A stretch of 64,000 nt of DNA from Sediminibacter sp. Hel_I_10 (GCF_000688335.1 NZ_JHZX01000001.1:3906001-3970000), one strand, 5' to 3'. Counted from the first letter of the stretch, positions 17,347-25,824 are shown. A program made the numbers and translations. The notes: a model not told the origin generated them from the letters alone.

Positions 17347-18411
17347 ATGACACCAACTTACGACAAAATCCACTTAAAATTTAAGTTAAACGGTATTAAT
17401 TATGATCATGCCGAGCTTAAGGAAGTTGCTTACAGCTTAGTAAAAGAAGGAGAAGTTTATGAAAAAGTAGTAGGTGATTTTCTACTCGATTGGTTAGATG
17501 AGAAGCCTCATGTTACCGTAAATACATCTGGATCTACAGGACTGCCTAAAAAAATACTTTTACAAAAGCAATCCATGATCAATTCTGCTTTAGTTACAGG
17601 TGATTATTTTGAACTAGAGCCAGGCAATACAGCCTTGCATTGTTTGCCAAGTCGGTACATCGCAGGCAAGATGATGTTGATAAGAGCTATGATTTTAGGT
17701 TTAGAATTAGATCTGGTTTCACCGTCTTCAAACCCAGCTTACGATGATGAAAAGGTGTACGATTTTTGCGCAATGATTCCACTACAGCTCAAAAACTCAT
17801 TAGGTCGTTTAAAGCATATCAAAACATTGATTGTAGGAGGAGCTCCAGTTCCAACTCCGGTTAAAAATCAATTATCTAATGTAAGCGCTAAGGTTTATGA
17901 AACCTATGGAATGACCGAGACCTTAAGCCACATTGCGGTGAAACATCTAAATGCCGCTTCGGAAGAGGATGCGCATTTTGAACTTTTAAAAAATATTTCT
18001 ATTCATAAAGATGATCGGGATTGTTTGGTTATTAATGCACCTCAATTAACAGAACATGAAGTGGTCACCAATGATATTGTGAATCTCATTTCCGAAGACA
18101 CCTTTGAGATTATTGGCCGTTATGACAATATGATCAATTCTGGCGGAATTAAATTGTTTCCAGAGTTGATTGAGAAAAAACTTCAAGATCAAATCGAGCA
18201 GCGGTTTTTTGTTGCTTCGGAAATAGATCAGGATTTAGGGGAGAAGGTGATTTTAATTATTGAAGGAAATTCCAACGAATTAGATACAGCCGTATTTGAT
18301 GATCTCGAGAAATTTGAAATTCCGAAGGCCATCTATAATCTTCCTAAATTTATAGAGACTGAGACCAAAAAAGTGCAACGTCAAAAAACTTACGACGCTG
18401 TTTTTGCATAG
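17347..18411 (+). CDS. menE: MenE, o-succinylbenzoate-CoA ligase
   Basis: 354-aa AMP-forming ligase that activates o-succinylbenzoate with CoA for MenB. The phosphate-binding loop is NTSGSTGLPKK (about residues 59-69). Other adenylation motifs are YETYGMTETLSHIA (about 187-200), FEIIGRYDNMINSGGIKLFP (about 257-276) and the C-terminal catalytic Lys in ETKKVQRQ. It is much shorter than the roughly 450-480 aa of E. coli or Bacillus MenE because it lacks most of the N-terminal subdomain, a form I believe is common in Flavobacteriaceae. It starts 2 nt after the CPBP stop. Confidence 0.92.
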   Translation: MTPTYDKIHLKFKLNGINYDHAELKEVAYSLVKEGEVYEKVVGDFLLDWLDEKPHVTVNTSGSTGLPKKILLQKQSMINSALVTGDYFELEPGNTALHCLPSRYIAGKMMLIRAMILGLELDLVSPSSNPAYDDEKVYDFCAMIPLQLKNSLGRLKHIKTLIVGGAPVPTPVKNQLSNVSAKVYETYGMTETLSHIAVKHLNAASEEDAHFELLKNISIHKDDRDCLVINAPQLTEHEVVTNDIVNLISEDTFEIIGRYDNMINSGGIKLFPELIEKKLQDQIEQRFFVASEIDQDLGEKVILIIEGNSNELDTAVFDDLEKFEIPKAIYNLPKFIETETKKVQRQKTYDAVFA

Positions 18412-18470
18412 TTTACTCATTGAAACTGGTGTTTAACTCATTAGTGGTTTTATAGAAGTTGGTTTGTGTT

Positions 18471-18478
18471 TAGGTTTG
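18471..18478 (+). promoter_or_regulatory. -7 element for the YfbK-like gene, with a leader inverted repeat
   Basis: TAGGTTTG matches TAnnTTTG 25 nt before the ATG at 18504. It sits between the arms of a 9-bp inverted repeat, TTTGTGTTT (18463-18471) and AAACACAAA (18490-18498), which could be an operator or leader structure. No -33 at normal spacing. Confidence 0.45.
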
Positions 18479-18503
18479 ATTAGAACTTAAAACACAAATC
18501 AAT

Positions 18504-20573
18504 ATGAAACATTTACTACACATTGCATTTATACTTTTATTAAGTCTAAATGCATCGGCCCAAGAACGAGAAATTCACGGTATTGTGACATCTGCAGGAG
18601 AAGGATTACCATTACCAGGAGCTAGTGTCATTATTAAAGGGACTAGCAAAGGAACCCAAACAGATTTTGATGGTAAATACGTCATTAGAGCCAAACCTCA
18701 GGATGTGCTTATCTTCTCTTATGTTGGCCTGAAGAGACAAGATATTAAGGTTAACGACGCTTCAGAAATAAACGTAGCCCTTGAAGAAGATAACGCAGCA
18801 CTTGAGGAAGTTGTTGTGACAGGTTATGCTGGTATAACAAATGATTTTTACAGAAAATCTAAATCGACCGTATCTTATGCTTTGTCTGGAACTGTCTCAG
18901 GAGTACAAATAAATACAACACAAAGATCTAACTCTGCCATAAAAATTAGAGGAGTAGCTTCTGCCACCAACAGTGAGCCCTTATTCGTTTTAGATGGTGT
19001 GCCCATCACAGAGTCAGAGTTTAGAGCCATAAAGACAAAAGACATCAAGCATGTTGAGATCTTAAATGCACAACAGGGAGGTGCCCTTTATGGTTATCAA
19101 GGATCAAAAGGTGTTATTTGTTTGCGTACCAAAGGACAAAAAAACAATCCAGACCTGAGTATCGTCAATGAATTTTTGAATGAGTCTTATGAACAGATTC
19201 AAGAGAATCCATTTAAGCGATCAGAAATAGCGCCATTGTCAACCTTTTCCATAGATGTAGACAAAGCGGCCTATAGCAATATTAGAAGAATGATCAATAA
19301 CGGACAAAAGATTCCGAAAGATGCTGTTAAAATAGAGGAGATGGTCAATTATTTCAATTATGCTTATGCACAACCCAATGATGAGCATCCCTTTTCTATA
19401 GATACCGAAGTTGCTAAAACGCCTTGGCATGATAAAACGAAATTGGTTAAAATAGGCTTACAAGGCAAAACCTATGAAAATGAAGCATTGCCTGCCTCAA
19501 ATCTTACCTTTTTGATTGATGTTTCTGGCTCTATGGATGCTACCAATAAATTACACCTTCTTAAAAGTGCATTTAAGTTGTTGGTAAATCAACTTAGAGC
19601 AAAAGATCACGTATCTATTGTGGTTTACGCAGGAGCAGCTGGTGTTGTGTTAGAACCAACCTCTGGAGACGATAAAGAGAAAATTATTTCCGCTTTAGAG
19701 CGATTGCAAGCTGGTGGTTCAACGGCAGGAGGCGCAGGTATTGAATTGGCGTATCAATTGGCCGAAAAAAATTATAAAAAAGACGGAAATAACCGTGTGA
19801 TTCTGGCGACTGATGGTGACTTTAATGTGGGTGCTTCAAGTGATAAAGCTATGGAAACATTAATTGAAGAAAAGCGTAAGTCTGGAGTATTTTTATCAGT
19901 TTTAGGCTTTGGTTATGGTAATTATCAAGATTCAAAACTCGAAACGCTTGCAGATAAAGGTAATGGAAACCATTCTTATATTGATAACATGCAAGAAGCT
20001 CAAAAAGTCTTCGGAAAAGAATTTGGTGGGACTTTATATACGATTGCGAAAGACGTCAAGATTCAGGTGGAATTCAATCCTAAAAAAGTACAAGCTTACC
20101 GATTAATAGGTTATGAGAATAGATTATTAGCCGATGAAGACTTTATAGATGACACCAAAGATGCTGGAGAATTGGGAAGCGGACACACAGTTACAGCGCT
20201 TTATGAAATTATCCCAGTAGGTGTGAAAACCGATTACTTGCAGTCTAAAACCACATTAAAATACACAAAAGTAGAGTCTCTAGATGATTATGATGATGAG
20301 CTTTTTACGGTTAAATTTAGATATAAAAAACCAGACGGATCAAAAAGTATAGAAATGGTGCATGTACAAAAAGACATTGTGAATACACCTACCAAAGACA
20401 TGAGTTTTGCAGCCGCCGTAGCACTATTTGGAATGGAATTAAGAGCCTCTAAATATGCGAACAATGCTCAAATTCAAGACGTTATCAAGCTCGCAAAAGC
20501 GGGTAGAGGTATTGATGAAAATGGTTATAGATCTGAATTTATTAGACTAGTAGAATCCCATTCTAATTTATAA
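18504..20573 (+). CDS. YfbK-like vWA protein fused to a TonB-plug-like module
   Basis: 689-aa exported protein. The signal peptide is MKHLLHIAFILLLSLNASAQ. A carboxypeptidase-regulatory-like beta-sandwich follows (about residues 23-95, GIVTSAGEGLPLPGASVIIK), then a TonB-receptor plug-like segment (about 105-212, VVVTGYAG, AIKIRGVASATNSEPLFVLD, EILNAQQGGALYGYQGSKG), but no TonB beta-barrel. The YfbK N-terminal domain is next (about 228-300, FSIDVDKAAYSNIRRMI) and then a vWA domain with intact MIDAS: FLIDVSGSMD (about 333-342), a Thr in GGSTAGGAG (about 410) and ATDGDFN (about 434-440). The C-terminus matches the YfbK-associated DUF3520. vWA domains bind ligands through a metal; the ligand here is unknown. 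It is single, with its own promoter and terminator. Confidence 0.9.
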   Translation: MKHLLHIAFILLLSLNASAQEREIHGIVTSAGEGLPLPGASVIIKGTSKGTQTDFDGKYVIRAKPQDVLIFSYVGLKRQDIKVNDASEINVALEEDNAALEEVVVTGYAGITNDFYRKSKSTVSYALSGTVSGVQINTTQRSNSAIKIRGVASATNSEPLFVLDGVPITESEFRAIKTKDIKHVEILNAQQGGALYGYQGSKGVICLRTKGQKNNPDLSIVNEFLNESYEQIQENPFKRSEIAPLSTFSIDVDKAAYSNIRRMINNGQKIPKDAVKIEEMVNYFNYAYAQPNDEHPFSIDTEVAKTPWHDKTKLVKIGLQGKTYENEALPASNLTFLIDVSGSMDATNKLHLLKSAFKLLVNQLRAKDHVSIVVYAGAAGVVLEPTSGDDKEKIISALERLQAGGSTAGGAGIELAYQLAEKNYKKDGNNRVILATDGDFNVGASSDKAMETLIEEKRKSGVFLSVLGFGYGNYQDSKLETLADKGNGNHSYIDNMQEAQKVFGKEFGGTLYTIAKDVKIQVEFNPKKVQAYRLIGYENRLLADEDFIDDTKDAGELGSGHTVTALYEIIPVGVKTDYLQSKTTLKYTKVESLDDYDDELFTVKFRYKKPDGSKSIEMVHVQKDIVNTPTKDMSFAAAVALFGMELRASKYANNAQIQDVIKLAKAGRGIDENGYRSEFIRLVESHSNL

Positions 20574-20678
20574 GAATGTATAGTTATGTGAATAACCCCT
20601 ATCATTTAACGACCGTCGGTTTGCAAATTGGTGGGGGATATTTACAATATAAACATTTCTTTTTTCAATAAAATTTTT

Positions 20679-20718
20679 AAAAGCTTAAAAGGTTTGGCAA
20701 AGACTTTTTGAGCTTTTT
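20679..20718 (+). terminator. Rho-independent terminator after the YfbK-like gene
   Basis: AAAAGCTTAAAA (20679-20690) pairs with the TTTTGAGCTTTT arm (20706-20717) over 12 bp with one G.U pair, 15-nt loop, and the 3' arm runs into T5 (20714-20718). Confidence 0.65.
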
Positions 20719-20834
20719 ATTTTGGGGGTTACGGATCACGACCTTCACTCACTCAAAAGGCTACTTGACTCATTATGGGTTTTTTATAAAGATTACCAAC
20801 GGTAACTTTATTATGAACTAATAATCCAAACCTT

Positions 20835-21455
20835 ATGAAAACTACATTAACAATCCTCTTTATCGGTCTTTTAAATTTTACAAGCTTAGCTCAAGACAAA
20901 CCAATTGAAACAAAATCCATAACTCTAGATCAGCTTATAGGCTTTACGGTAGATCAAATTAAAGTAAGAGATACATCATCTACTAAACTTTTACGTCAAT
21001 ATTGTTTTCTAATTGAAACTCCTACTGGTGTCATGGCAGCAGAAGATAAGGTCATCTTAAAGCAAGCATTCAGATTGATTTCAAAACGGATGAATGCTAC
21101 AGATTCTCTGTCTATAGTCACCTATTCGGGTTACAGTGGTTTGGCTTTAGAACAGTCTTCCGCAAAAAACAACAAATCCATTTTATATGCTATTGAGCAT
21201 TTGGAAAAGAGTCAACTGTCTTCAAATAAAGATGGTATTAGCTTAGCTTATGACTACATGAATGACCATTTTATTGATAATGCCGAAAATTTGGTCATCA
21301 TGGTAAGAAACCCGAATGCATCTCAACAAGTCACTAATGATTTGAACAATAGCAATATCTCCGCTTCAAATGCAGTACCAAATAAAAAAAATAGCGCTGT
21401 TTTAATTACGGCTATAGCCTTACTACCCGAGCTTATTTCTGTAATTAAGGATTAG
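20835..21455 (+). CDS. Degenerate vWA-like paralogue lacking the metal site
   Basis: 206 aa with a signal peptide (MKTTLTILFIGLLNFTSLAQ). Residues 50-165 line up with the vWA core of the preceding YfbK-like protein: CFLIETPTGVMA against TFLIDVSGSMDA, DSLSIVTYSGYSGLALEQS against DHVSIVVYAGAAGVVLEPT, ILYAIEHLEKSQL against IISALERLQAGGS, and GISLAYDYMNDHF against GIELAYQLAEKNY. All three MIDAS motifs are changed (DVSGS to ETPTG, the Thr loop to LSSNKD, TDGD to VRNP), so metal-dependent binding is unlikely. A C-terminal hydrophobic segment (SAVLITAIALLPELISVI) could anchor it. Its 3' end overlaps the convergent MFS gene by 11 nt. Function unknown. Confidence 0.75.
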   Translation: MKTTLTILFIGLLNFTSLAQDKPIETKSITLDQLIGFTVDQIKVRDTSSTKLLRQYCFLIETPTGVMAAEDKVILKQAFRLISKRMNATDSLSIVTYSGYSGLALEQSSAKNNKSILYAIEHLEKSQLSSNKDGISLAYDYMNDHFIDNAENLVIMVRNPNASQQVTNDLNNSNISASNAVPNKKNSAVLITAIALLPELISVIKD

Positions 21456-22713
21456 AGGTTTTACGGTTTAATATTAAAAAAACGATGGAAGCAAGAAGGC
21501 CAATAATACTAAACAGAGCTAGCACTAAAAAGGCATGCTGGAGGCCTAAAACCTTATCTTTTTGATCTAACAACACACCAAACATGGGGCCTGAGAAAAT
21601 TTCTGGAGTGTATCCTAAAACAGAGACCAATCCTACTGTGGTTCCCGTTAAGGCCAGAGGAATGTTGGCCTCTTCTAAAGTTGCGAAATAGAGTACCCTA
21701 CAGGCATAAACTCCTGTAGCGATCATCACGGTATTAATAATAAATAACCAAATATGCCCCCCAGTAATAGTTCCAAAACCGAGTATCATACTAGACACAG
21801 CCGCTAAAATAAAGCCAACAATTAGCCAAATGGAAGCTCGAGAACGGTCGGCTAATAGACCGATAACAACTCCAACTAAAGGTCTAAGATAAAGGAGACC
21901 AGCGCCAACCTTTGCTGCTTTGATATCGTCATAATTCATGGCTGTACTGGCATAAAGACTAAAGAGGTCTGTTGTTTTATAGCCTACGTAAGCACATAAA
22001 ATAATCATGGATAATAGCCAAACCGAGGGTAACTTTAGTAAGGCTTTCACATCAGACCATTTTAGTTGATGAGTTATCGTTTCGGTTTTAATGTTTTTTG
22101 TTTTCATGAATAAAAACACTAAAACACCAGTAAATGCAACAAAAAACGAAGACCAATAAATGACCTGTTGAAAAGCCGTTTTTCGTTCAATCAATGACGA
22201 ATTGGAGATATCATCATCCATAAAAAAGGCAAAAATAATGACACCGAGAGTCCCGATGAGCGCTGCTACAAGTCCGCGTCCACCATCCAAAAACCCAAAC
22301 GCCATTCCTTGCCGTTTTTCACCGCCCCATATACGAGTAGCCTTGATGAGTGCTGCCCAGAATAAAAATATCGTTGTAAACCCCCAAAATCCATATAAAA
22401 AGAATAATCCATAGAGCGGTGGATAGCTCGCCAGATAAAAGCCTCCGCATGCAGTTAAAATTAATGCAACCGACATTAGGTGATGTGGTTTAAATTTATC
22501 TGCCAACGGACCTCCAAAGAGATAAGAAAACAGAGCGACGATACCGTAGATGGAAAAGCAGGTTCCAATTTCAGTATTGTTAATATCAATAACTTCTAAG
22601 AATGTTGGTCTAAAAACACGTTGTAAAACAAAAGGAAGCACGAACACAGCCTCTCCTGCTAGAACAAGCAGGATTAAATAAAAAACAGATGATAACCGTT
22701 GTTTTGCTATCAT
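21445..22713 (-). CDS. MFS transporter
   Basis: 422-aa major facilitator protein with about 12 hydrophobic helices. TM1 starts within the first 12 residues (SVFYLILLVLAGEAVFVLPF). The loop between TM2 and TM3 has GGPLADKFKPHH, a form of the MFS motif A, and RPLVGVVIGLLADRSRASIW repeats it in the second half. The substrate cannot be predicted; no co-transcribed catabolic gene gives a clue except the carboxylase gene upstream (stop 38 nt before). The ATG lies in the 5' arm of a strong hairpin (22681-22721). The 3' end overlaps the convergent vWA-like gene by 11 nt. Confidence 0.88.
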   Translation of the reverse strand: MIAKQRLSSVFYLILLVLAGEAVFVLPFVLQRVFRPTFLEVIDINNTEIGTCFSIYGIVALFSYLFGGPLADKFKPHHLMSVALILTACGGFYLASYPPLYGLFFLYGFWGFTTIFLFWAALIKATRIWGGEKRQGMAFGFLDGGRGLVAALIGTLGVIIFAFFMDDDISNSSLIERKTAFQQVIYWSSFFVAFTGVLVFLFMKTKNIKTETITHQLKWSDVKALLKLPSVWLLSMIILCAYVGYKTTDLFSLYASTAMNYDDIKAAKVGAGLLYLRPLVGVVIGLLADRSRASIWLIVGFILAAVSSMILGFGTITGGHIWLFIINTVMIATGVYACRVLYFATLEEANIPLALTGTTVGLVSVLGYTPEIFSGPMFGVLLDQKDKVLGLQHAFLVLALFSIIGLLASIVFLILNRKTSNP

Positions 22714-22721
22714 CTGTTTTT
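22681..22721 (-). promoter_or_regulatory. 13-bp hairpin with T-run spanning the MFS start codon
   Basis: On the minus strand AAAAACAGATGAT (22721-22709) pairs perfectly with ATCATCTGTTTTT (22693-22681) around a 15-nt loop, and the 3' arm ends in T6. It has the form of a rho-independent terminator for the carboxylase gene upstream, but the MFS ATG (22713-22711) is in its 5' arm and codons 1-11 of MFS make up the rest. It would both end upstream transcripts and hide the start codon. Confidence 0.75.
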
Positions 22722-22751
22722 ATAAATTATAGAATGAGTAGTCATCAAAAA

Positions 22752-24380
22752 TCACACCTGTAAAACGCCCATATTAAATTTTTTCTCAATAGGAGCGTGG
22801 TTTGCGGCTTCAATCCCCATGCTTATCCAAGTTCTAGTGTCTAAAGGATCGATCACACCATCTGTCCAGATACGCGCTGCGGCGTAATACGGAGACACTT
22901 GTTGATCATAGCGATTCTTGATTTTATCAAAAAGTTCCTTTTCTTTTTCTTCGGTAATTTTCTCACCTTTCTTCTTTAATGAAGCCGTTTCAATTTGTAA
23001 CAGTACTTTTGCTGCAGAGTTTCCGCTCATTACTGCGAGTTCTGCACTTGGCCAAGCAGCAATTAATCTTGGGTCATAAGCCTTACCGCACATGGCATAA
23101 TTTCCAGCACCATAGCTGTTTCCAATAATAATAGTGAATTTTGGTACTACAGAATTACTAACTGCATTTACCATTTTTGCGCCATCTTTGATAATACCGC
23201 CATGTTCAGACTTACTACCCACCATAAATCCTGTAACATCCTGTAAAAACACTAACGGAATTTTCTTTTGGTTGCAATTTGCAATAAAGCGGGTGGCTTT
23301 ATCTGCACTGTCATTATAAATAACACCGCCAAACTGCATTTCACCTTTCTTAGTTTTAACTAGCTTACGTTGATTTGCGACAATACCAACGGCCCAACCA
23401 TCTATTCTAGCATAAGCCGTGATAATGGTTTGTCCGTAGCCTTCTTTATATTCGTCAAATTCACTGTCATCTACCAATCGTTTGATCACCTCTTTCATAT
23501 CATATTGATCTGCTCTTGAGCGCGGAATAATTCCATAGATATCTTCAGGATTCTCTTTTGGTTTTTTTACCGTTGATCTATTAAATCCGGCTTTATCATA
23601 ATCTCCGATTTTATCCATCAGTCTCTGGATGGTATCAAGGGCATCCTTATCATCTTTCGCTTTATAATCGGTCACACCAGAAATCTCACAATGTGTTGTA
23701 GCGCCACCTAAGGTTTCATTATCTATCGTTTCGCCTATAGCAGCCTTAACTAGATAACTTCCTGCTAAAAAAATACTTCCTGTTTTATCAACAATTAGGG
23801 CCTCATCACTCATGATAGGTAGATAAGCACCTCCAGCAACACAACTCCCCATTACCGCTGCAATTTGAGTAATGCCCATACTGCTCATCACGGCATTATT
23901 TCTAAATATTCTACCAAAATGCTCCTTATCGGGAAAAATCTCATCTTGCATAGGGAGATATACGCCAGCAGAATCCACTAAATAAATAATTGGTAATCTG
24001 TTTTCTATAGCGATTTCTTGTGCCCGTAAATTCTTTTTTCCGGTAATTGGAAACCATGCCCCAGCTTTAACGGTGGCATCATTAGCCACGACGAGACACT
24101 GTTTTCCTTTTACATAACCCATCTTCACAACCACTCCTCCAGAAGGGCATCCACCATGTTCTTCATACATATCTTCGCCGGCAAAGGCTCCGATTTCTAT
24201 TGATGGTTTTTTAGAATCCAATAGGTAATTGACGCGCTCCCTAGCAGTCATCTTACCTTTTTCATGATGTTTTTCAATCCGTTTTTCACCTCCACCTAAT
24301 TTGACTTTTGCCAGTCTTTTCTTTAGTTCTGAAAGGAGTAATTTATTGTGATCTTCGTTTTTATTGAAGTTTAAATCCAT
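22752..24380 (-). CDS. Acyl-CoA carboxylase beta subunit (carboxyltransferase), probably methylcrotonyl-CoA type
   Basis: 542-aa biotin-dependent carboxyltransferase that moves CO2 from carboxybiotin to an acyl-CoA. N-terminal half: KGKMTARERVNYLLD, GGCPSGGVVVKMGYVKGKQC, VKAGAWFPITGKKNLRAQEI and the oxyanion-hole segment GSCVAGGAYLPIMSDEA. C-terminal half: FLQDVTGFMVGSKSEHGGII, NSYGAGNYAMCGKAYDPRLI and WPSAELAVMSG. The GSIFLAGSYLVKAAIGE segment resembles methylcrotonyl-CoA carboxylase beta (leucine degradation) more than propionyl-CoA carboxylase, but substrate choice is inferred. The biotin carboxylase subunit is not in this window. It is transcribed toward the MFS gene. Confidence 0.9.
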   Translation of the reverse strand: MDLNFNKNEDHNKLLLSELKKRLAKVKLGGGEKRIEKHHEKGKMTARERVNYLLDSKKPSIEIGAFAGEDMYEEHGGCPSGGVVVKMGYVKGKQCLVVANDATVKAGAWFPITGKKNLRAQEIAIENRLPIIYLVDSAGVYLPMQDEIFPDKEHFGRIFRNNAVMSSMGITQIAAVMGSCVAGGAYLPIMSDEALIVDKTGSIFLAGSYLVKAAIGETIDNETLGGATTHCEISGVTDYKAKDDKDALDTIQRLMDKIGDYDKAGFNRSTVKKPKENPEDIYGIIPRSRADQYDMKEVIKRLVDDSEFDEYKEGYGQTIITAYARIDGWAVGIVANQRKLVKTKKGEMQFGGVIYNDSADKATRFIANCNQKKIPLVFLQDVTGFMVGSKSEHGGIIKDGAKMVNAVSNSVVPKFTIIIGNSYGAGNYAMCGKAYDPRLIAAWPSAELAVMSGNSAAKVLLQIETASLKKKGEKITEEKEKELFDKIKNRYDQQVSPYYAAARIWTDGVIDPLDTRTWISMGIEAANHAPIEKKFNMGVLQV

Positions 24381-24462
24381 TGGTCTTTAAGTTTGTCACG
24401 AATTTACAAAACCTATTGATGTTGCGGAAGTGAATATTTTGTTAAAATACAATACATGGAAA

Positions 24463-24480
24463 TAGTTTCCTTGGAAACTA
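24463..24480. promoter_or_regulatory. Perfect palindrome, candidate MarR operator
   Basis: TAGTTTCCTTGGAAACTA has 8-bp perfect arms and a 2-nt centre. It overlaps the -33 TTG (24471-24473) of the promoter for the FMN reductase operon, which encodes a MarR regulator as its third gene. Size and symmetry suit a dimeric winged-helix repressor. Confidence 0.7.
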
Positions 24481-24501
24481 AATTAAATTTTTATAAATTT
24501 G
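24471..24501 (+). promoter_or_regulatory. Promoter of the FMN reductase-GNAT-MarR-pirin operon
   Basis: TTG (24471-24473), a 20-nt spacer and TAAATTTG (24494-24501) match TTG-N17-23-TAnnTTTG. The ATG is 19 nt after the -7 box. The -33 is in the centre of the palindrome at 24463-24480. Confidence 0.75.
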
Positions 24502-24520
24502 TAGAAACAAAATAATCAAC

Positions 24521-25051
24521 ATGAAACGTATCATTGTATTTGCAGGGAGTAATAGTTCTACATCAATTAATAAACAATTGGCAACATATGCTTCCATTTT
24601 AACCAATAATGCCGAAGCCACTATTTTAGATTTAAATGATTTTGATTTACCTATATACAGTACCGATTTAGAATCAAAAAAGGGAATTCCAGATGAGGCC
24701 CTTCGATTTTTAGAACTCTTAAGAACAGGGGATGGAATCATCCTATCTTTAGCAGAGCATAACGGCAGCTATACCACTGTATTTAAAAACTTATTTGATT
24801 GGCTATCTAGAGCCGAGCAAAAAAATTGGTTGGGAAAACCAATGCTGCTTTTAGCAACATCACCAGGAGGTCGCGGCGGACAAACGGTTTTAAATATAGC
24901 TGTAGAACGTTTCCCATATCACGATGCTGATATTGTAGGAGAGTTTTCATTACCCTCTTTTCATGATAATTTTTCTAATGGAAAAATCACTAAAGCAGAG
25001 CTGGATCAAGAATTAAAGGAACAAGTTGAACAATTTAAAAACGCATTGTAA
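24521..25051 (+). CDS. NAD(P)H-dependent FMN reductase family oxidoreductase
   Basis: 176-aa flavodoxin-like protein. The N-terminal FMN phosphate loop is FAGSNSSTSINKQLA (about residues 7-21). The second FMN contact is SLAEHNGSYTTVFKNLFDWL (about 76-95), and TSPGGRGGQ (about 112-120) contacts the isoalloxazine ring. Family members reduce FMN, quinones or azo compounds using NAD(P)H. It is the first gene of a unit with GNAT (2 nt later), MarR and two pirins, which suggests a stress or quinone/electrophile response under MarR control. Confidence 0.9.
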   Translation: MKRIIVFAGSNSSTSINKQLATYASILTNNAEATILDLNDFDLPIYSTDLESKKGIPDEALRFLELLRTGDGIILSLAEHNGSYTTVFKNLFDWLSRAEQKNWLGKPMLLLATSPGGRGGQTVLNIAVERFPYHDADIVGEFSLPSFHDNFSNGKITKAELDQELKEQVEQFKNAL

Positions 25052-25053
25052 TT

Positions 25054-25335
25054 ATGGATATTAAGCAAGATGAAGCGTCATCTAAAGGTCGTTTTTATTA
25101 CGAAAAAGATGGAGAAACTAAAGCGGTCATGACGTATAGCCGAGCAGGAGAAGATAAAATTATTATTGATCATACAGAAGTAGATCCTTCTCTTCAAGGT
25201 GAAGGTATAGGTTATCAATTAGTAGACGCAGCCGTGGAATATGCCAGAGATCACCAAATAAAAATTATGCCACTTTGCACGTTTGCAAGTGCCGTTTTTA
25301 AAAAGAAACCTGAATATAATGACGTTAAATTTTAA
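25054..25335 (+). CDS. Small GNAT-like N-acetyltransferase (YjdJ type)
   Basis: 93-aa single-domain protein of the GCN5-related YjdJ group. It shows RFYYEKDGETKAVMTYSRAG, IIIDHTEVDPSLQGEGIGYQ (the acetyl-CoA loop with QGEGIG, about residues 49-54) and LVDAAVEYARDHQIKIMPLC. These short GNATs occur with pirin/MarR-type stress genes in Bacteroidota; their acceptor is unknown. It starts 2 nt after the FMN reductase gene, so the two are co-transcribed. Confidence 0.88.
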   Translation: MDIKQDEASSKGRFYYEKDGETKAVMTYSRAGEDKIIIDHTEVDPSLQGEGIGYQLVDAAVEYARDHQIKIMPLCTFASAVFKKKPEYNDVKF

Positions 25336-25386
25336 AAACGCTTTATCCTTTTTGAGCTTTAAAATTTGAACGCTAATCACATACCC

Positions 25387-25824
25387 ATGGGAGATTTATC
25401 AAAAGACATCAACTCTAAGTTTGACAATTATAAGGTAAAGGCATTGTTGAATATTATTTATACTTCAAACTGGATTTCGAGTTGTCAGAATGAGTTTTTT
25501 AAAGATTATGGGATTTCACCCCAACAGTATAATATCTTGAGAATTCTTAATGGAGCAGACGCGCCTTTAAAAGTTCAGACCATTAAAGAGCGAATGTTAG
25601 AGCGCTCTCCAAATGCTACGCGGCTTATGGATAAACTATGTGCTAAAAATTACATTGAGCGCATCCCATCTGCAGAGGACAGAAGAGTTGTTAAAATAGC
25701 CATTACCCAAGAAGGAAAAACATTGCTAGAGAATATACCTAAAGACTTTAATATGGATTTGTTGAAGAATTTATCAGAGTCTGAAGCCGAACAATTGAGT
25801 CTTCTTTTAGATAAGATGCGTTAA
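25387..25824 (+). CDS. MarR-family transcriptional regulator
   Basis: 145-aa winged-helix repressor. Core: SPQQYNILRILNGADAPLKV (helix 2-3), QTIKERMLERSPNATRLMDK (recognition helix, about residues 70-89) and the wing YIERIPSAEDRRVVKIAITQ (about 96-115, with the DRR motif of MarR wings). ATG 25387 (MGDLSKDINSKF) is chosen over a TTG at 25366. No Cys of the OhrR type is evident in the N-terminal region at the usual site, although a Cys precedes the DNA-binding core (WISSCQNEF). It lies third in the operon and is the natural candidate to bind the palindrome at 24463-24480. Confidence 0.92.
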   Translation: MGDLSKDINSKFDNYKVKALLNIIYTSNWISSCQNEFFKDYGISPQQYNILRILNGADAPLKVQTIKERMLERSPNATRLMDKLCAKNYIERIPSAEDRRVVKIAITQEGKTLLENIPKDFNMDLLKNLSESEAEQLSLLLDKMR

